DNA of 64,000 bases from Cryobacterium flavum (GTDB taxonomy: Bacteria; Actinomycetota; Actinomycetes; Actinomycetales; Microbacteriaceae): assembly GCF_900103805.1 (NCBI RefSeq), contig NZ_FNIB01000005.1:186001-250000 (forward strand). Direction: 5' to 3'. The notes beneath the pieces are model-generated. The model worked only from the letters and a program-made list of their open reading frames with translations. It had not been told where the DNA came from and made no database searches. A program made the position numbers and the translations under genes. Shown piece by piece: positions 20,145 to 30,699 of the stretch; position 1 is the first letter of the stretch, and each line of letters begins with the position of its first letter.

Positions 20145-20177
20145 AGAGCCCCGACGTCCGAAGACAGTCGGGGCTCT
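20145..20177. terminator. Stem-loop terminator at the end of the sugar ABC operon
   Basis: AGAGCCCCGAC pairs perfectly with GTCGGGGCTCT across an 11-nt loop, 18 nt after the stop of the minus-strand permease gene. There is no strong T-tract, as is common in high-GC actinobacteria. Confidence 0.7.
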
Positions 20178-20195
20178 ATCGTGAGTCGAATTCGG

Positions 20196-21377
20196 TCAGT
20201 GACTGCCGGAACGACGCTTGTTGTAGACGTCGAAAGCCACGGCGCCCAACAGCACGAGCCCCTTGATGAGCTGTTGGAACTCTGTTCCCACACCGAGAAT
20301 CGACATACCGTTGTTCAGGATCCCAATGATCAGGCCACCGATGATGGCACCGGTCACCGTGCCGATACCGCCCGTAACCGCCGCGCCACCGATGAATACG
20401 GCCGCAATTGCATCAAGTTCGAAGCCATCACCGGCCTTGGGATTGGCGAGGTTCAGCTGTGCGGTGAAGACCAGGCCGGCGAGGGCCGCGATAACGCCCA
20501 TGTTAACGAAGAGCAAGAACGTGACCCGCTTGGTCTTTACACCCGAGAGGGCCGCCGCGAGCCTGTTCCCGCCAAGCGCGTACACATGTCGCCCGAAGAC
20601 GCTTCGAGACATCACTGCGGAATATCCCACGGTGAGAATGCCGAGCACGACGAGCACGATCGGAGTGCCACGGTAGCTGGCGAGCAGGAACGTTATCAAT
20701 AGGATCAGTCCAGCGGTGAACACGAGCTTGACCAGGAACCACGCTAGCGGTTCATCTTCCACGTCGTACTTCCTGCGCGCCATGCGAGATCTCACGCCCT
20801 GAGCCACCAGCAGGACGGTTGCGAGTAATCCCAGCCCCACTGTCAGCGGTTCCAGCAGACTCGTTCCGCCCCCGAGGTCCGGCAGGAACCCACTGCCAAG
20901 CGCACGGAACTCGTCAGGGAACGGCGAGATTTGCTGGTTTTGCAGAGCGATCTGAGTGAGACCACGGAATGTGAGCATGCCGGCCAAGGTGACGATGAAG
21001 GCCGGTATGCCAAAGTAGGCGATCCAGAACCCCTGCCACATTCCCACGAGCGCACCCAGGATCAGGCAGAGAATGATGGCCCCCCACCACGGAATATGCC
21101 ATTGGGTGATCATGACCCCCGACATCGCGCCAACGAAGGCCACAACCGAGCCCACCGACAAATCGATATGGCCCGCGATGATCACCATGACCATACCGAC
21201 CGCGAGGATAAGGATGTAGCTGTTCTGCACGATCAGGTTCGACACGTTGATCGGCTTCAGCGTAATTCCTGAAGTCGCCACTTGGAAGAAAATGATGATG
21301 GCAATCAGAGCGATGAACAGGCCGATCTGGCGGAGCTGTCCGGCGAGATAGTCGAGTGAGGATCTGAAGACAGTCAT
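20196..21377 (-). CDS. Sugar ABC transporter permease (GguB/XylH-like)
   Basis: A 393-residue polytopic protein of the ribose/xylose-type permease family (BPD-transp-2), with about ten hydrophobic segments. Conserved motifs are AGHIDLSVGSVVAFVG, IPAFIVTLAGMLTFRG, YALGGN-AAALSGV (residues around 270) and FIGGAAVTGGIGTVTGA. The long internal loop with charged residues (about 190-225) is typical of the GguB/MmsB subgroup for arabinose, galactose or xylose. Its ATG overlaps the ATPase stop (TGATG). Position next to araBDA suggests L-arabinose import. The DNA of this transporter block looks less GC-rich than its surroundings. Confidence 0.9.
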   Translation of the reverse strand: MTVFRSSLDYLAGQLRQIGLFIALIAIIIFFQVATSGITLKPINVSNLIVQNSYILILAVGMVMVIIAGHIDLSVGSVVAFVGAMSGVMITQWHIPWWGAIILCLILGALVGMWQGFWIAYFGIPAFIVTLAGMLTFRGLTQIALQNQQISPFPDEFRALGSGFLPDLGGGTSLLEPLTVGLGLLATVLLVAQGVRSRMARRKYDVEDEPLAWFLVKLVFTAGLILLITFLLASYRGTPIVLVVLGILTVGYSAVMSRSVFGRHVYALGGNRLAAALSGVKTKRVTFLLFVNMGVIAALAGLVFTAQLNLANPKAGDGFELDAIAAVFIGGAAVTGGIGTVTGAIIGGLIIGILNNGMSILGVGTEFQQLIKGLVLLGAVAFDVYNKRRSGSH

Positions 21378-22915
21378 CAGCTTTCCTTGTCCCTTTCCTG
21401 GGTCATTCGTTGCATGAGATATTCGGCTGTGGCCTGGCTGCGTGGCACATCCGCGGTGATACGCCCCTCCGCCAGAGTGTAAATACGATCGCAGATACCG
21501 AGTAGCTCCGGCAGCTCGGAAGAAATGACGATGACCCCCTTCCCCTCATCGGCGAGCCGATTGATGATTCCATAGATTTCGTACTTAGCACCCACGTCGA
21601 TACCACGGGTGGGCTCGTCCAGGATGAGCACGTCGGGGTCTGAGAACATCCACTTCGAGAGCACGACCTTTTGCTGATTCCCGCCAGAGAGCTTGCCGGT
21701 AATTGCTTCCACGCTCGGTGCCTTGATGTTCATACTTTTGAGAAAGCCTTCCGCGACGGTGGACTCGCGGTTCGCATCGACCCAGCCGCTCCGTGCCAGC
21801 TTCTGCAGCGCGGCCAGCGAGATATTGCGCTGGATGTTTTCGATCAGGTTGAGACCGAAGTGTTTGCGGTCCTCAGTGGCATAGGCAAGGCCGTGGCCGA
21901 TGGCCGCCGAGACCGTGTTGGTCTTGATCAGCACCCCATTCTTGAACACTCTCCCCGAGATTTTGGCCCCGTAACTGTGGCCGAAGACGCTCATCGCCAG
22001 CTCGGTGCGCCCGGCCCCCATGAGGCCAGCGATGCCTACAATCTCGCCCGCTTTCACGTGGATATTGGCGTCCTTGACGACCATACGATCATGGTGCAGT
22101 GGATGGTAGACAGTCCAGTCCTCTACGCGCAGGATCTCTTCGCCGATGTGCGGCGTGTGGTCCGGATACCGACTCCCCAGGTCTCGGCCAACCATCCCCT
22201 TGATGATGCGCTCCTCCGAAATCTCATCCTTGTGCATGTCGAGGGTCTCAATGGTCTTGCCATCTCGGATGATCGTGACCTTGTCGGCGATTGCCTTAAT
22301 CTCATTCAGCTTGTGGCTGATCATGATCGAGGTGATCCCTTGGCCTTTCAGGTGCTTGATCAGATCAAGCAGGTGCGCTGAGTCCTCGTCATTGAGAGCG
22401 GCGGTCGGCTCATCCAGGATGAGCAGCTTCACCTCCTTGGAGAGCGCCTTCGCGATCTCCACGAGTTGCTGCTTGCCGACGCCGATGTCGGTTACTTTCG
22501 TGATGGGGTTGTCTTTCAGCCCCACTCTGGCGAGGAGTTTGGCCGCCTCGCGGTTGGTCTTATTCCAGTCGATCCAGCCATTCGTCTGCTGCTCGTTGCC
22601 GAGGTAGATGTTCTCGGCGATCGACAGGTAGGGACTCAGCGCGAGCTCCTGGTGGATGATAACGATGCCCGTGGCCTCGGACTCGTTGATGGTCTTGAAC
22701 TCGACGGTCTCGTTCTCGAAAACGATCTCGCCGTCGTAACTGCCGTGCGCGTAAACGCCACTCAGCACCTTCATCAAGGTGGACTTTCCCGCACCGTTCT
22801 CACCACAAATAGCATGAATCTGGCCGCGTTCGACCGCGAGGGAGACATCCTGGAGTGCCTTGACACCTGGGAAGGTCTTCGTGATGCCGCGCATCTCGAG
22901 AATGTTGGTTGTCAC
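21377..22915 (-). CDS. Sugar ABC transporter ATP-binding protein (GguA/XylG-like), two ABC domains
   Basis: A 512-residue fused double ATPase. Domain 1 (about residues 5-245) has Walker [10 protein letters not shown], signature [13 protein letters not shown] and Walker [12 protein letters not shown]. Domain 2 (about 260-505) has a degenerate Walker A (GLMGAGRTE) but an intact [14 protein letters not shown] and [11 protein letters not shown], the usual asymmetry of monosaccharide importers. GTG at 22915 is chosen because AAGGAG lies 7 nt upstream. It works with the permease downstream and the binding protein upstream. Confidence 0.93.
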   Translation of the reverse strand: MTTNILEMRGITKTFPGVKALQDVSLAVERGQIHAICGENGAGKSTLMKVLSGVYAHGSYDGEIVFENETVEFKTINESEATGIVIIHQELALSPYLSIAENIYLGNEQQTNGWIDWNKTNREAAKLLARVGLKDNPITKVTDIGVGKQQLVEIAKALSKEVKLLILDEPTAALNDEDSAHLLDLIKHLKGQGITSIMISHKLNEIKAIADKVTIIRDGKTIETLDMHKDEISEERIIKGMVGRDLGSRYPDHTPHIGEEILRVEDWTVYHPLHHDRMVVKDANIHVKAGEIVGIAGLMGAGRTELAMSVFGHSYGAKISGRVFKNGVLIKTNTVSAAIGHGLAYATEDRKHFGLNLIENIQRNISLAALQKLARSGWVDANRESTVAEGFLKSMNIKAPSVEAITGKLSGGNQQKVVLSKWMFSDPDVLILDEPTRGIDVGAKYEIYGIINRLADEGKGVIVISSELPELLGICDRIYTLAEGRITADVPRSQATAEYLMQRMTQERDKES

Positions 22916-22992
22916 CGTTGCTCCTTCTTTCATGCCTGAGGGGTAGTCGTGGCGGCGGTTCCCCACCGCCACGACCTGTTGGGGAGGGGGAC

Positions 22993-24117
22993 TTACTTCA
23001 GGTCGGCTTCGGTGTAGTACCCGCTATCGACGAGAACCTCCTTGTAGTTGTCGATGGTGACCACGGTGGGCTGGAACAGGAAGGTCGGGACGTCCTTGAC
23101 CTTGTTGTTATAACTCTTCGTGTCGTTGACCTCCGGGATCTTGCCGTTCAGGATGTCATCGGCCATCTTCACGGCTTCCTTGCCCAGTTGGCGAGTGTCC
23201 TTGTAGATCGTTGAATACTGCTGGCCCGAGATGATCGACTTGACCGACGCAGCTTCAGCGTCCTGGCCGGTGATGACCGGCAGGGCGTCCGCGGAGTAAC
23301 CCGAGCTTGTCAGCGCCGAGATGATGCCGATGGAGAGGCCGTCATACGGGGACAGCACACCGTCAACCTTGCTGCCGTCCGAGTATGTGCTGGCGATGAG
23401 GTTCTGCATCCGTTTCTGTGCTGTCGAGGGGTCCCAACGCAACGTGGCGACCTGCGTGAAACCAGTCTGGCCACTCTTGACGTTGAGAACGCCCTTGTCG
23501 ATGTAAGGCTGCAGGGTCTCCATCGCGCCGTTGAAGAAGAACGTCGCGTTGTTGTCGTCGGGGCTTCCGGCGAACAGCTCAACATTGAACGGGCCGGCCT
23601 CGCTGGTGTCCTTACCGGAAGCATCGAGGATGCCCAGGCCGGTGAGCAGGCTGGATGCCTGGTCGACACCAACCTTGAAGTTGTCGAACGTGGTGTAGTA
23701 GTCGACGTTTTTGTTGCCGTTAATCAGGCGGTCGTATGCGATGACCTTGACGCCCGACTTGCCGGCCTGGTCAAGCTGGTCGCTCAGCGCTGTTCCATCG
23801 ATTGAGGCGATAATGAGGATCTTCGCGCCCTTAGTGAGCATGTTGCTGATCTGCTGCACCTGCGTGGGGATCTTGTCATCCGCGTACTCAAGGTCGACCT
23901 TGTAACCGAGCGCCTCCAGGTCGGCTTTGACGGCGTCGCCGTCTTTGATCCACCGCTCGGAGGTCTTGGTTGGCATGGCCACCCCGATGAGCGCACCCTT
24001 GTTGGCTCCCGCAGCGTCAGTCGTGGTGGTCGAACCACCACGGGTTCCCGAGCAGGCCGCGAGCGTGAGTGCGAGTCCAATGGCAGCAATGCCGATAAGG
24101 ACCTTTCGTGTCTTCAC
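22993..24117 (-). CDS. Sugar-binding lipoprotein (ChvE-like) of the ABC importer
   Basis: A 374-residue periplasmic-binding-protein-type lipoprotein. The signal peptide ends in LTLAACSG (lipid Cys near residue 22), then a Thr-rich linker and the two-lobed type I fold: [50 protein letters not shown], and [15 protein letters not shown]. These match ChvE/multiple-sugar binding proteins that bind arabinose, galactose or xylose. It is encoded just after araA, so L-arabinose is the best guess. Confidence 0.9.
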   Translation of the reverse strand: MKTRKVLIGIAAIGLALTLAACSGTRGGSTTTTDAAGANKGALIGVAMPTKTSERWIKDGDAVKADLEALGYKVDLEYADDKIPTQVQQISNMLTKGAKILIIASIDGTALSDQLDQAGKSGVKVIAYDRLINGNKNVDYYTTFDNFKVGVDQASSLLTGLGILDASGKDTSEAGPFNVELFAGSPDDNNATFFFNGAMETLQPYIDKGVLNVKSGQTGFTQVATLRWDPSTAQKRMQNLIASTYSDGSKVDGVLSPYDGLSIGIISALTSSGYSADALPVITGQDAEAASVKSIISGQQYSTIYKDTRQLGKEAVKMADDILNGKIPEVNDTKSYNNKVKDVPTFLFQPTVVTIDNYKEVLVDSGYYTEADLK

Positions 24118-24197
24118 TGTGTTTCCCTTCGAATTTCTATATTTTCGACGATGATGTCAAGGCGGTGATTGAGATATTGCTGGTAGTGCTGGTCCCG

Positions 24198-25715
24198 CTA
24201 CAGGCCTTGCGCCAGTCGGTAGTAGGCTTGGTTCCAACGCACCTCACGCGTGAAATCCCGCTGGGTGGTGGTCTTATCGATCACAAGAAGCTCGGTTCGA
24301 GCTATCTCGGCGAAATCGTGGAAAACCTCGATGCCGACGGCGGTCGACATCACGGTGTGGTGGGCGGCGCCGGCGGTGAGCCAGGCAGCGGCCGAGGTTG
24401 CGAAGTCGGGTTCGGGGCGCCAGACGGCGCGTCCCACCGGCAGGTTCGGCAGCGCGGCTGTCGGCTCGACAACCTCGACCACATTCGCCACCAGGCGGAA
24501 CCGATCGCGCATGTCGCTCATCGCCACAACCACGGCGGGGCCGGGGTCGGTGTTGAAGACCAGGCGCACGGGGTCTTCGCGGCCGCCGATACCGAGCGGA
24601 TGGATCTCGAGCGTCGGCCGTTCGCTGGTGAGCGAGGGGCTCACCTCGAGCATGTGAGCACCGAGAATCAACTCGGCGCCGGGGGTGAGGTCGTAGGTGT
24701 AGTCCTCCATCAGGCTCGCGCCGCCCGGAAGGCCGGAACCCATCACATTGGCAACACGCACCAAAACGGATGTCTTCCAGTCGCCCTCTGCGCCGAAGCC
24801 GTAGCCCTGGGCCATCAGGCGCTGAACGGCAAGGCCGGGCAGTTGGCGCAGGGCGCCTAAGTCTTCGAAACTCGTGGTGAACGCGGCGAAGTCGCCAGCC
24901 TCGAGGAAGCTCTTCAGCCCCAGCTCGATCGCGGCGCCGTAGCGCAGCGACTCGTGCCGTTCGCCGCCCTTGCGCAGTTCGGGAACCACGTCGTACAGGT
25001 CGTCATATTCGGCGACCAAGACGTCGATGGCGGCATCCGTTGCGGAGTGCACGGCCTCGGCCAACTCGTTCACAGGCCAGGTGTTGACCTGCACGCCGAA
25101 GCGCAGTTCGGCCTCGGTTTTGTCGCCCTCGGTCACGGCCACGTAGCGCATGTTGTCTCCGAAGCGGGCGAGCTTCATGCTGCGGCTGGCTGCCCAGCCA
25201 GCCGCGGCGCGGGTCCAAGAGCCGATGCTGCCGGACACGGCCGGGTTGGACACGTGGCCGACCACGGTCTTGCGGGTCACGCCGAGACGAGTCTGGATGT
25301 AGCCGAACTCACGGTCGCCGTGCGCGGCCTGGTTGAGGTTCATGAAATCAAAATCGATCTCGGCCCAGGGCAACTCGACATTCGCCTGCGTGTGCAGGTG
25401 CAGCAGGGGCTTGGTGAGCGCGTCGAGGCCGGCGATCCACATCTTGGCCGGGGAAAACGTATGCATCCAGGCGATCAGGCCGATAACGCGGTCGTCGGCA
25501 TTGGCATCAAGGGCGGCACGGCGGATGGACTCGGAGTCTTTTAGCACCGGCTTCCAGACCACATTGACCGGGACGGCGGTCGATGAGTGGAGCGCCCGAG
25601 CGATTTGCTGGGATTGCTCGGCCACCTGGCGTAGGGTCTCTTCGCCGTACAGGTTCTGGCTTCCGGTGAGGAACCAAACCTCGTATTGGTCGAGGGTCGT
25701 GGTGAGAGATGCCAT
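24198..25715 (-). CDS. araA: L-arabinose isomerase
   Basis: A 505-residue enzyme of the expected length that converts L-arabinose to L-ribulose. Family marks: [17 protein letters not shown] at the N-terminus, [25 protein letters not shown], a metal/active-site region in [15 protein letters not shown], and [12 protein letters not shown]. It follows araD immediately (the stop and start share one base) and is cotranscribed with araB, and probably with the ABC transporter. Confidence 0.97.
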   Translation of the reverse strand: MASLTTTLDQYEVWFLTGSQNLYGEETLRQVAEQSQQIARALHSSTAVPVNVVWKPVLKDSESIRRAALDANADDRVIGLIAWMHTFSPAKMWIAGLDALTKPLLHLHTQANVELPWAEIDFDFMNLNQAAHGDREFGYIQTRLGVTRKTVVGHVSNPAVSGSIGSWTRAAAGWAASRSMKLARFGDNMRYVAVTEGDKTEAELRFGVQVNTWPVNELAEAVHSATDAAIDVLVAEYDDLYDVVPELRKGGERHESLRYGAAIELGLKSFLEAGDFAAFTTSFEDLGALRQLPGLAVQRLMAQGYGFGAEGDWKTSVLVRVANVMGSGLPGGASLMEDYTYDLTPGAELILGAHMLEVSPSLTSERPTLEIHPLGIGGREDPVRLVFNTDPGPAVVVAMSDMRDRFRLVANVVEVVEPTAALPNLPVGRAVWRPEPDFATSAAAWLTAGAAHHTVMSTAVGIEVFHDFAEIARTELLVIDKTTTQRDFTREVRWNQAYYRLAQGL

Positions 25716-26425
25716 TACTTCAGTGCTCCCTGCGGTGCTTGTCCGTAGACGTTCTGGTATCGGGCAAATAGGGAATCGATGGAATCCTGCGAAATGGGAA
25801 CGAGGTCGCCGCCCGCTCGGGCGAGCTGCACCGTGCGGGCCACGTCTTCCACCATCACGGCGGCCTTCACTGCGTCCCGGGCGTCCTTACCAATCGTGAA
25901 CGGCCCGTGGTTAGCCATCAACACGGCCCGCGAACGGTGGCCGGCGAGGGTCTCCACGATGCCGCGGCCGATCGAATCATCACCGATAATCGCGAACGGT
26001 CCCACCGGAATCGGGCCACCGAATTCATCGGCCATGGCCGTGATCACACACGGGATGGCTTCGTTACGGGCGGCCCAGGCCGTGGCGTAAGTGGAATGCG
26101 TGTGCACGACGCCCCCAACGTCAGGCATGTTCCGATAGACGTACGCGTGCGCCGCGGTGTCACTCGACGGCGAACGGTCGGCGCCGGGCGTGCCCGGTAT
26201 GACATTTCCCTGGAGGTCGCAGAGAATCATGTTCTCGGGAGCCAGGTCGGCATAGTCGACTCCGCTGGGCTTGATCACGAAGAGCTCCGCGCCCGGCACA
26301 CGGCCGGAAACGTTGCCACCGGTCCAGACCACGAGTCCATTGCGGAACAGCTCGGCGTGCAGGCGGGTGATCTCGGCGCGAACGCGGGCGATCGCTACTT
26401 CGATCTGGGGTCCGTAGGTACTCAT
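25715..26425 (-). CDS. araD: L-ribulose-5-phosphate 4-epimerase
   Basis: A 236-residue class-II-aldolase-fold enzyme making D-xylulose 5-phosphate. Zinc ligands are seen in [13 protein letters not shown] and [10 protein letters not shown]; phosphate-binding residues occur in [11 protein letters not shown] and IKPSGVDY. It overlaps the ribulokinase stop (ATGA-type) and abuts araA. It is the third step of the arabinose pathway encoded here. Confidence 0.96.
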   Translation of the reverse strand: MSTYGPQIEVAIARVRAEITRLHAELFRNGLVVWTGGNVSGRVPGAELFVIKPSGVDYADLAPENMILCDLQGNVIPGTPGADRSPSSDTAAHAYVYRNMPDVGGVVHTHSTYATAWAARNEAIPCVITAMADEFGGPIPVGPFAIIGDDSIGRGIVETLAGHRSRAVLMANHGPFTIGKDARDAVKAAVMVEDVARTVQLARAGGDLVPISQDSIDSLFARYQNVYGQAPQGALK

Positions 26426-28173
26426 ACCGACACCAACGCTTCCCGTGCGGTGACCGCAGCCCGACGTTTGAGGGCCTTGAGGCGGTGCATAACGTCGTTT
26501 TCGCCGCGACCAAAATAATCGTGCAGCCGCGTGTATTCCGCGAATAGCTCGTCATACGCCGCCGAAGACGCCTCGTTGGGCACATAGACGTTTTTGTTGA
26601 GCTTGCCCATCTTCTCGCCGGCCGCGCGCACGTCGGGGTAAGCGCCGGCAGCAACGGCGGCGTGAATAGCCGCGCCAAGCGCGGGGCCCTGATCGCTCGC
26701 GATAGTGCTGATGGGCATGCGAAGGATATCGCTGTAAATCTGCATTAGGAACGCGTTTTTCAACAGGCCGCCGGCCACGATGAACTCGGTCACCGGCACG
26801 TGGCTGTCGTTGAATGTTTCCACGATGGCGCGGGTGCCAAAGGCCGTTGCTTCCAGCAGTGCACGATAGATCTCTTCGGGCCGGGTAGTGAGGGTCATGC
26901 CGATGACTAGCCCGGAGAGTTCGTGGTCGACGAGTACTGAGCGGTTGCCGCTGTGCCAGTCGAGCGCCACGAGCCCGTGCCCGCCAACGGGTTGGTCTTT
27001 GATGAGCTCGGTGAGGTACTCATGCACGCTGCGGCCGAGCGCGCGGGCCTCTTCCACGTATGCCGCCGGTACCTGGTTATTGACGTACCATGCGAAAATG
27101 TCGCCAACGCCGGATTGGCCGGCCTCGTAGCCGTAAAGCCCGGAGATGATGCCGCCGTCGACGACGCCGCACATCCCCGGCACCTCGGCGAGACGGTCGG
27201 AGTTCATCACTTGACAGGTGCTGGTACCCATGATGGCCACCATTTGGCCGGGATTCACAGCCTGCGCGGCCGGGGCTGTCACGTGGGCGTCCACGTTGCC
27301 GACTGCCACGTGAATGCCTTCGGGGAGCCCCGTCCAGGCTGCGGCCTCGGCCGACAGCGAGCCAGCGGATGCGCCGAGCTGACCGATCTCGTGCGCCACT
27401 TTGTCGAGGGCAAAGCGGGAAAAGGCCGGATTGAGCGTGCCGAGGAAGGCCTCGCTCGGGTACTCGCCGTCCTGCAGGATGCCTTTGTAGCCAGCAGTGC
27501 AGGCATTGCGCAGGTAACGCCCGGTCAGCTGCCAGACGATCCAGTCGGCGGCCTCGACCCAGTGGTCCATACGGTTGTAGAGCTCGGGGTCTTCCTCGAG
27601 AAGCTGGAGTCCCTTGGCGAATTCCCATTCGCTCGAGATCAGCCCGCCGTAACGCGGCAGCCAGCTCTCACCGCGCGAGGTCGCGAGGTCATTGATGCGG
27701 TCGGCCTGGCCCTGTGCCGCGTGGTGGCGCCAGAGCTTCACATACGCGTGCGGGCGGCCCGCGTATTCGGCGAGCTCGTTGAGCGGCGTACCGTCGGCGA
27801 GTACGGGAACCATCGTGCATGCAGTGAAGTCGGTCCCGATTCCGATGACGCGAGATGGGTCAATGCCAGCGCTTGCGACGGCGGCCGGAACCGCACTCTG
27901 CAACACGGCCACGTAGTCCGCGGGTACTTGAAGTGCCCACTCGGGCGGAAGCGCCTCACCAGTCGCGGCGAGGGTCGTGTCCATGACCGCGTGGGGATAA
28001 TCCAGGACGGCGGAGCCAATCTCGACGCCATCGGAGACGCGTACGACCACGGCCCGGCCGGAGAGAGTTCCGAAGTCGACGCCGATGACGTAAGACTCGG
28101 CGTCAGCCACCGCCGCAGCGCTTGCTGCAGGGTTGACCGATTCTCCGGCAGATGGGCGGGGCGCGGTGGTCAC
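26422..28173 (-). CDS. araB: L-ribulokinase
   Basis: A 583-residue FGGY-family kinase that phosphorylates L-ribulose. It shows the N-terminal phosphate loop VIGVDFGTLSGRAVVV, GIGTDFTACTMVPV, and the C-terminal VAGGLLKNAFLMQIYSDIL, with GPALGAAIHAAVAAG, as in AraB. GTG at 28173 follows AAAGGAG. About 30 residues of Ala/Ser-rich sequence precede the kinase fold, longer than usual, so a later start is possible though none has a better site. A LacI-type operator lies 80 bp upstream. Confidence 0.95.
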   Translation of the reverse strand: MTTAPRPSAGESVNPAASAAAVADAESYVIGVDFGTLSGRAVVVRVSDGVEIGSAVLDYPHAVMDTTLAATGEALPPEWALQVPADYVAVLQSAVPAAVASAGIDPSRVIGIGTDFTACTMVPVLADGTPLNELAEYAGRPHAYVKLWRHHAAQGQADRINDLATSRGESWLPRYGGLISSEWEFAKGLQLLEEDPELYNRMDHWVEAADWIVWQLTGRYLRNACTAGYKGILQDGEYPSEAFLGTLNPAFSRFALDKVAHEIGQLGASAGSLSAEAAAWTGLPEGIHVAVGNVDAHVTAPAAQAVNPGQMVAIMGTSTCQVMNSDRLAEVPGMCGVVDGGIISGLYGYEAGQSGVGDIFAWYVNNQVPAAYVEEARALGRSVHEYLTELIKDQPVGGHGLVALDWHSGNRSVLVDHELSGLVIGMTLTTRPEEIYRALLEATAFGTRAIVETFNDSHVPVTEFIVAGGLLKNAFLMQIYSDILRMPISTIASDQGPALGAAIHAAVAAGAYPDVRAAGEKMGKLNKNVYVPNEASSAAYDELFAEYTRLHDYFGRGENDVMHRLKALKRRAAVTAREALVSV

Positions 28174-28253
28174 GAAATTGACTCCTTTGTCGATTCTGGT
28201 GCGAACGCAAGGCGACGTCCCGTCGCGATGGATTGCCACAGGTCATCATCAAA

Positions 28254-28309
28254 ATGTGAACGGTCACATTGATGAGTTCACTTTGGCCCAGACTCGATTC
28301 GCCTGTCAA
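28254..28309 (-). promoter_or_regulatory. araBDA promoter and LacI-type operator
   Basis: The operator ATGTGAACGGTCACAT (28254-28269) has two 6-bp arms around ACGG. Upstream on the minus strand lies a perfect -35 (TTGACA, complement of 28304-28309) with a weak -10 (CAAAGT) 18 bp on, so the repressor would sit just after the transcription start. Related sites flank the regulator gene itself at 29419 and 29471. Confidence 0.65.
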
Positions 28310-28379
28310 TGCCCTTTTATCTCGTTTGGATAACGACGCCGAAACGAGGCTGGTTAGCGCAGGGAAGTCCGACTGGCCG

Positions 28380-29405
28380 CTACCACGCGGGCGGGGCCGT
28401 AGACGACCGCACCACGAGCTCGGGGATGAGCGGGCTCGACGAAGCTTCGTTCGCGCCACCGGTGATGTTGGCCAGGAGCAGGGCGATGCAGCGACGTCCG
28501 AGCTCGGCGAAGTCCTGGCGCACGGTGGTCAGTGGCGGCCAGAAGTGTGCGGCCTCAGGAATGTCGTCGAATCCGACGATGCTGACGTCGCGCGGAATAT
28601 CGAGCCCGGCGTCGCGGATAGCGTGCATGAGCCCGAGCGCCATCTGGTCGTTGGACGAGAAAATGGCAGTGAAATCGCGCACCCGGAGCAGCTCGCGCCC
28701 GGCATGGTATCCGAAGCCGGCGGTCCAGTCGCCCAGGATTGGCGCGGTGGTTGGGACGTCATTCGCCCCCATTTCCTCGAGGAATCCGCGCATGCGCGCC
28801 TCCGCCTCGATCCAGTCCTGCGGTCCAGCGAGGTGATAGATGTTGCGGTGTCCGAGGTCGATGAGATGTCGAGTGGCGAGGCGGGCGCCAGCTATCTGGT
28901 CAACAGAGAGGGCGTGCTTGTCTGCAACACCGGTGGACTGCAGCGTCACATACGGCACGGCGATGGACAGCTTTTCGATGGCTTCAATGACCCGTACCTG
29001 GGGTGCGATGACGACGATGCCCTCCACCGACTGGTCCATCAGGTGGTCAACGGCAGCCTGGATCGACGAGGGTTCCCCTCGAGAGATATTGGCTGTGTTC
29101 ACGAAATATCCAGCTTCCCTGGCAGCATCCTGGATCGCCGCAATACTGCTCGCCGGACCGTATTCCGCGCTCATTGCCGACAGCACGCCGATCGTGCGGG
29201 ACTGCCCCTTGACCAGAGCCCGTGCGGCGCTGTTCGGTCGGTATTGCAGGTCGTCGATGACCTGCTGAACGCGCAGTTTGGTCGATTCCCGGATGCTGGG
29301 GTGGGCGTTGAGTACGCGTGACACAGTCTGGTGCGAGACCCCGGCTAGGCGTGCCACGTCGCGAATGCTCGGGGCGCGTCCCGTGGGCGGGTTCTCGGAC
29401 ACCAT
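28380..29405 (-). CDS. LacI-family repressor of the arabinose genes (AraR-like role)
   Basis: A 341-residue regulator. The N-terminal helix-turn-helix and hinge are clear: SIRDVARLAGVSHQTVSRVL, then YRPNSAARALVKG. The sugar-binding domain has TIGVLSAM, IFSSNDQMALGLM and VSIVGFDDIPEAAHF. The start at 29405 sits behind a G-rich stretch (AACGGGGG). It is on the same strand as araBDA and directly upstream, and identical-type operators occur before both units, so autoregulation and control of araBDA by L-arabinose are likely but untested. Confidence 0.92.
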   Translation of the reverse strand: MVSENPPTGRAPSIRDVARLAGVSHQTVSRVLNAHPSIRESTKLRVQQVIDDLQYRPNSAARALVKGQSRTIGVLSAMSAEYGPASSIAAIQDAAREAGYFVNTANISRGEPSSIQAAVDHLMDQSVEGIVVIAPQVRVIEAIEKLSIAVPYVTLQSTGVADKHALSVDQIAGARLATRHLIDLGHRNIYHLAGPQDWIEAEARMRGFLEEMGANDVPTTAPILGDWTAGFGYHAGRELLRVRDFTAIFSSNDQMALGLMHAIRDAGLDIPRDVSIVGFDDIPEAAHFWPPLTTVRQDFAELGRRCIALLLANITGGANEASSSPLIPELVVRSSTAPPAW

Positions 29406-29418
29406 CACCCCCGTTGGA

Positions 29419-29485
29419 ATGTGCACGGTCACAATTGCGACCCACCCTATTATGCCCCGGCGCACGACAGATGTGACAGTCACAT
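29419..29485 (-). promoter_or_regulatory. Promoter of the LacI gene with two flanking operators
   Basis: ATGTGCACGGTCACAA (29419-29434) and ATGTGACAGTCACAT (29471-29485) bracket a minus-strand -10 CATAAT (29449-29454). A -35-like GTCACA 17 bp upstream lies inside the second operator. Repressor bound at both sites would block its own promoter. Confidence 0.65.
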
Positions 29486-29538
29486 GCTGGCCAGCTGGCG
29501 GCCGACGTCTCTATCCGGAAGGTGGCTCGATCCGCCAG

Positions 29539-30699
29539 CTACTCCACTTTGTGCGCTCCATCCGCTGCCCGAACCACGAACATGACCGGGGCGACGTAGC
29601 CCCGCGCGGTGAACGCGGCGCCGACCGCGGCTTCGATGACGGGGCGCAGTCCGCTGGGAATGAGCGCGATCGCGGCCCCGCCAAACCCGCCGCCGGTCAT
29701 TCGGGCGCCGATCGCACCGGCCGCGCGCGCGGTCTCCACTGCGAGGTCGAGTTCGGGAACCGAGATTTCAAAGTCGTCCCGCATCGACAAGTGCGAGGCA
29801 TCCAGCAACGCACCGATCGCGGTCGGCCCCTGCTCACGGAGCGTCTGCACTGTTTCCAGAACGCGCTGATTCTCGGTCACGATGTGACGCACCCGGCGAA
29901 AGGTCTCGTCATCGAGCAACTCGGCCGCCCTGGCGAGGTCACTGACCCCCAAATCACGAAGGGCCGGCACGCCCATCAGTCGCGCGCCCAGCTCGCAGGA
30001 TGCTCGGCGTGAGGCATAGCCGCCGGTTGAGTGGGCGTGGCTCACCTGGCTGTCGATGATCAGCAGGTCGAGACCGGCCGGGTCACAACCCAACGGAATG
30101 ACCTCGGCGTGCAGACTCCGACAGTCCAAAAACACGACGGCGTCGACGCGGCCGAGCAGCGACGCAGACTGGTCCATGATGCCCGTGGGTGCGCCAACTA
30201 CCTGGTTTTCGGCAAGCTGCCCGGCCAGTGCGAGGGTGCGCAGCTCGAGACCGAGCTGCCAGAGGTCATTCAGGGCAACCGCCACGGCACACTCGATCGC
30301 GGCGGACGATGACAGGCCGGCACCGACCGGTACGTCGGAGACGATGTACGCGTCGAAGCCGGTCACCGCGCCGAGATCGGCGCCGAATTGCCCGAGCGCC
30401 CAGGCGATGCCGAGCGGGTACGCCGACCAGTCGGCCAGATTCTCCGGGATGAGGTCGTCCAGTCCAAGCTCGACGGTCCGTTCAGCGAAGGAACTTGCGA
30501 CTCGCATCAGCCGGTCGTCGCGCGGAGCGAGAGCAACAATCGTGCGCCGGTCGATCGCAAGAGGCAGCACGAATCCCTCGTTGTAGTCGGTGTGCTCGCC
30601 GATCAGGTTGACCCGACCGGGGGCCGACCAGAGTCCATCAGGCGCACGCCCGAACCGGGCTGCAAATCCTGCTCTCGCACTGCTGCACAGGTTAGTCAT
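29539..30699 (-). CDS. galK: Galactokinase
   Basis: A 386-residue GHMP kinase that makes galactose 1-phosphate. Signatures: GRVNLIGEHTDYNEGFVLP near residue 30, the ATP loop PVGAGLSSSAAIE, and GGGFGGAAIAL near the C-terminus. ATG 30699 lies within the last codons of galT (8-nt overlap), so the two are translationally coupled. It feeds the Leloir pathway together with galT. Confidence 0.95.
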   Translation of the reverse strand: MTNLCSSARAGFAARFGRAPDGLWSAPGRVNLIGEHTDYNEGFVLPLAIDRRTIVALAPRDDRLMRVASSFAERTVELGLDDLIPENLADWSAYPLGIAWALGQFGADLGAVTGFDAYIVSDVPVGAGLSSSAAIECAVAVALNDLWQLGLELRTLALAGQLAENQVVGAPTGIMDQSASLLGRVDAVVFLDCRSLHAEVIPLGCDPAGLDLLIIDSQVSHAHSTGGYASRRASCELGARLMGVPALRDLGVSDLARAAELLDDETFRRVRHIVTENQRVLETVQTLREQGPTAIGALLDASHLSMRDDFEISVPELDLAVETARAAGAIGARMTGGGFGGAAIALIPSGLRPVIEAAVGAAFTARGYVAPVMFVVRAADGAHKVE

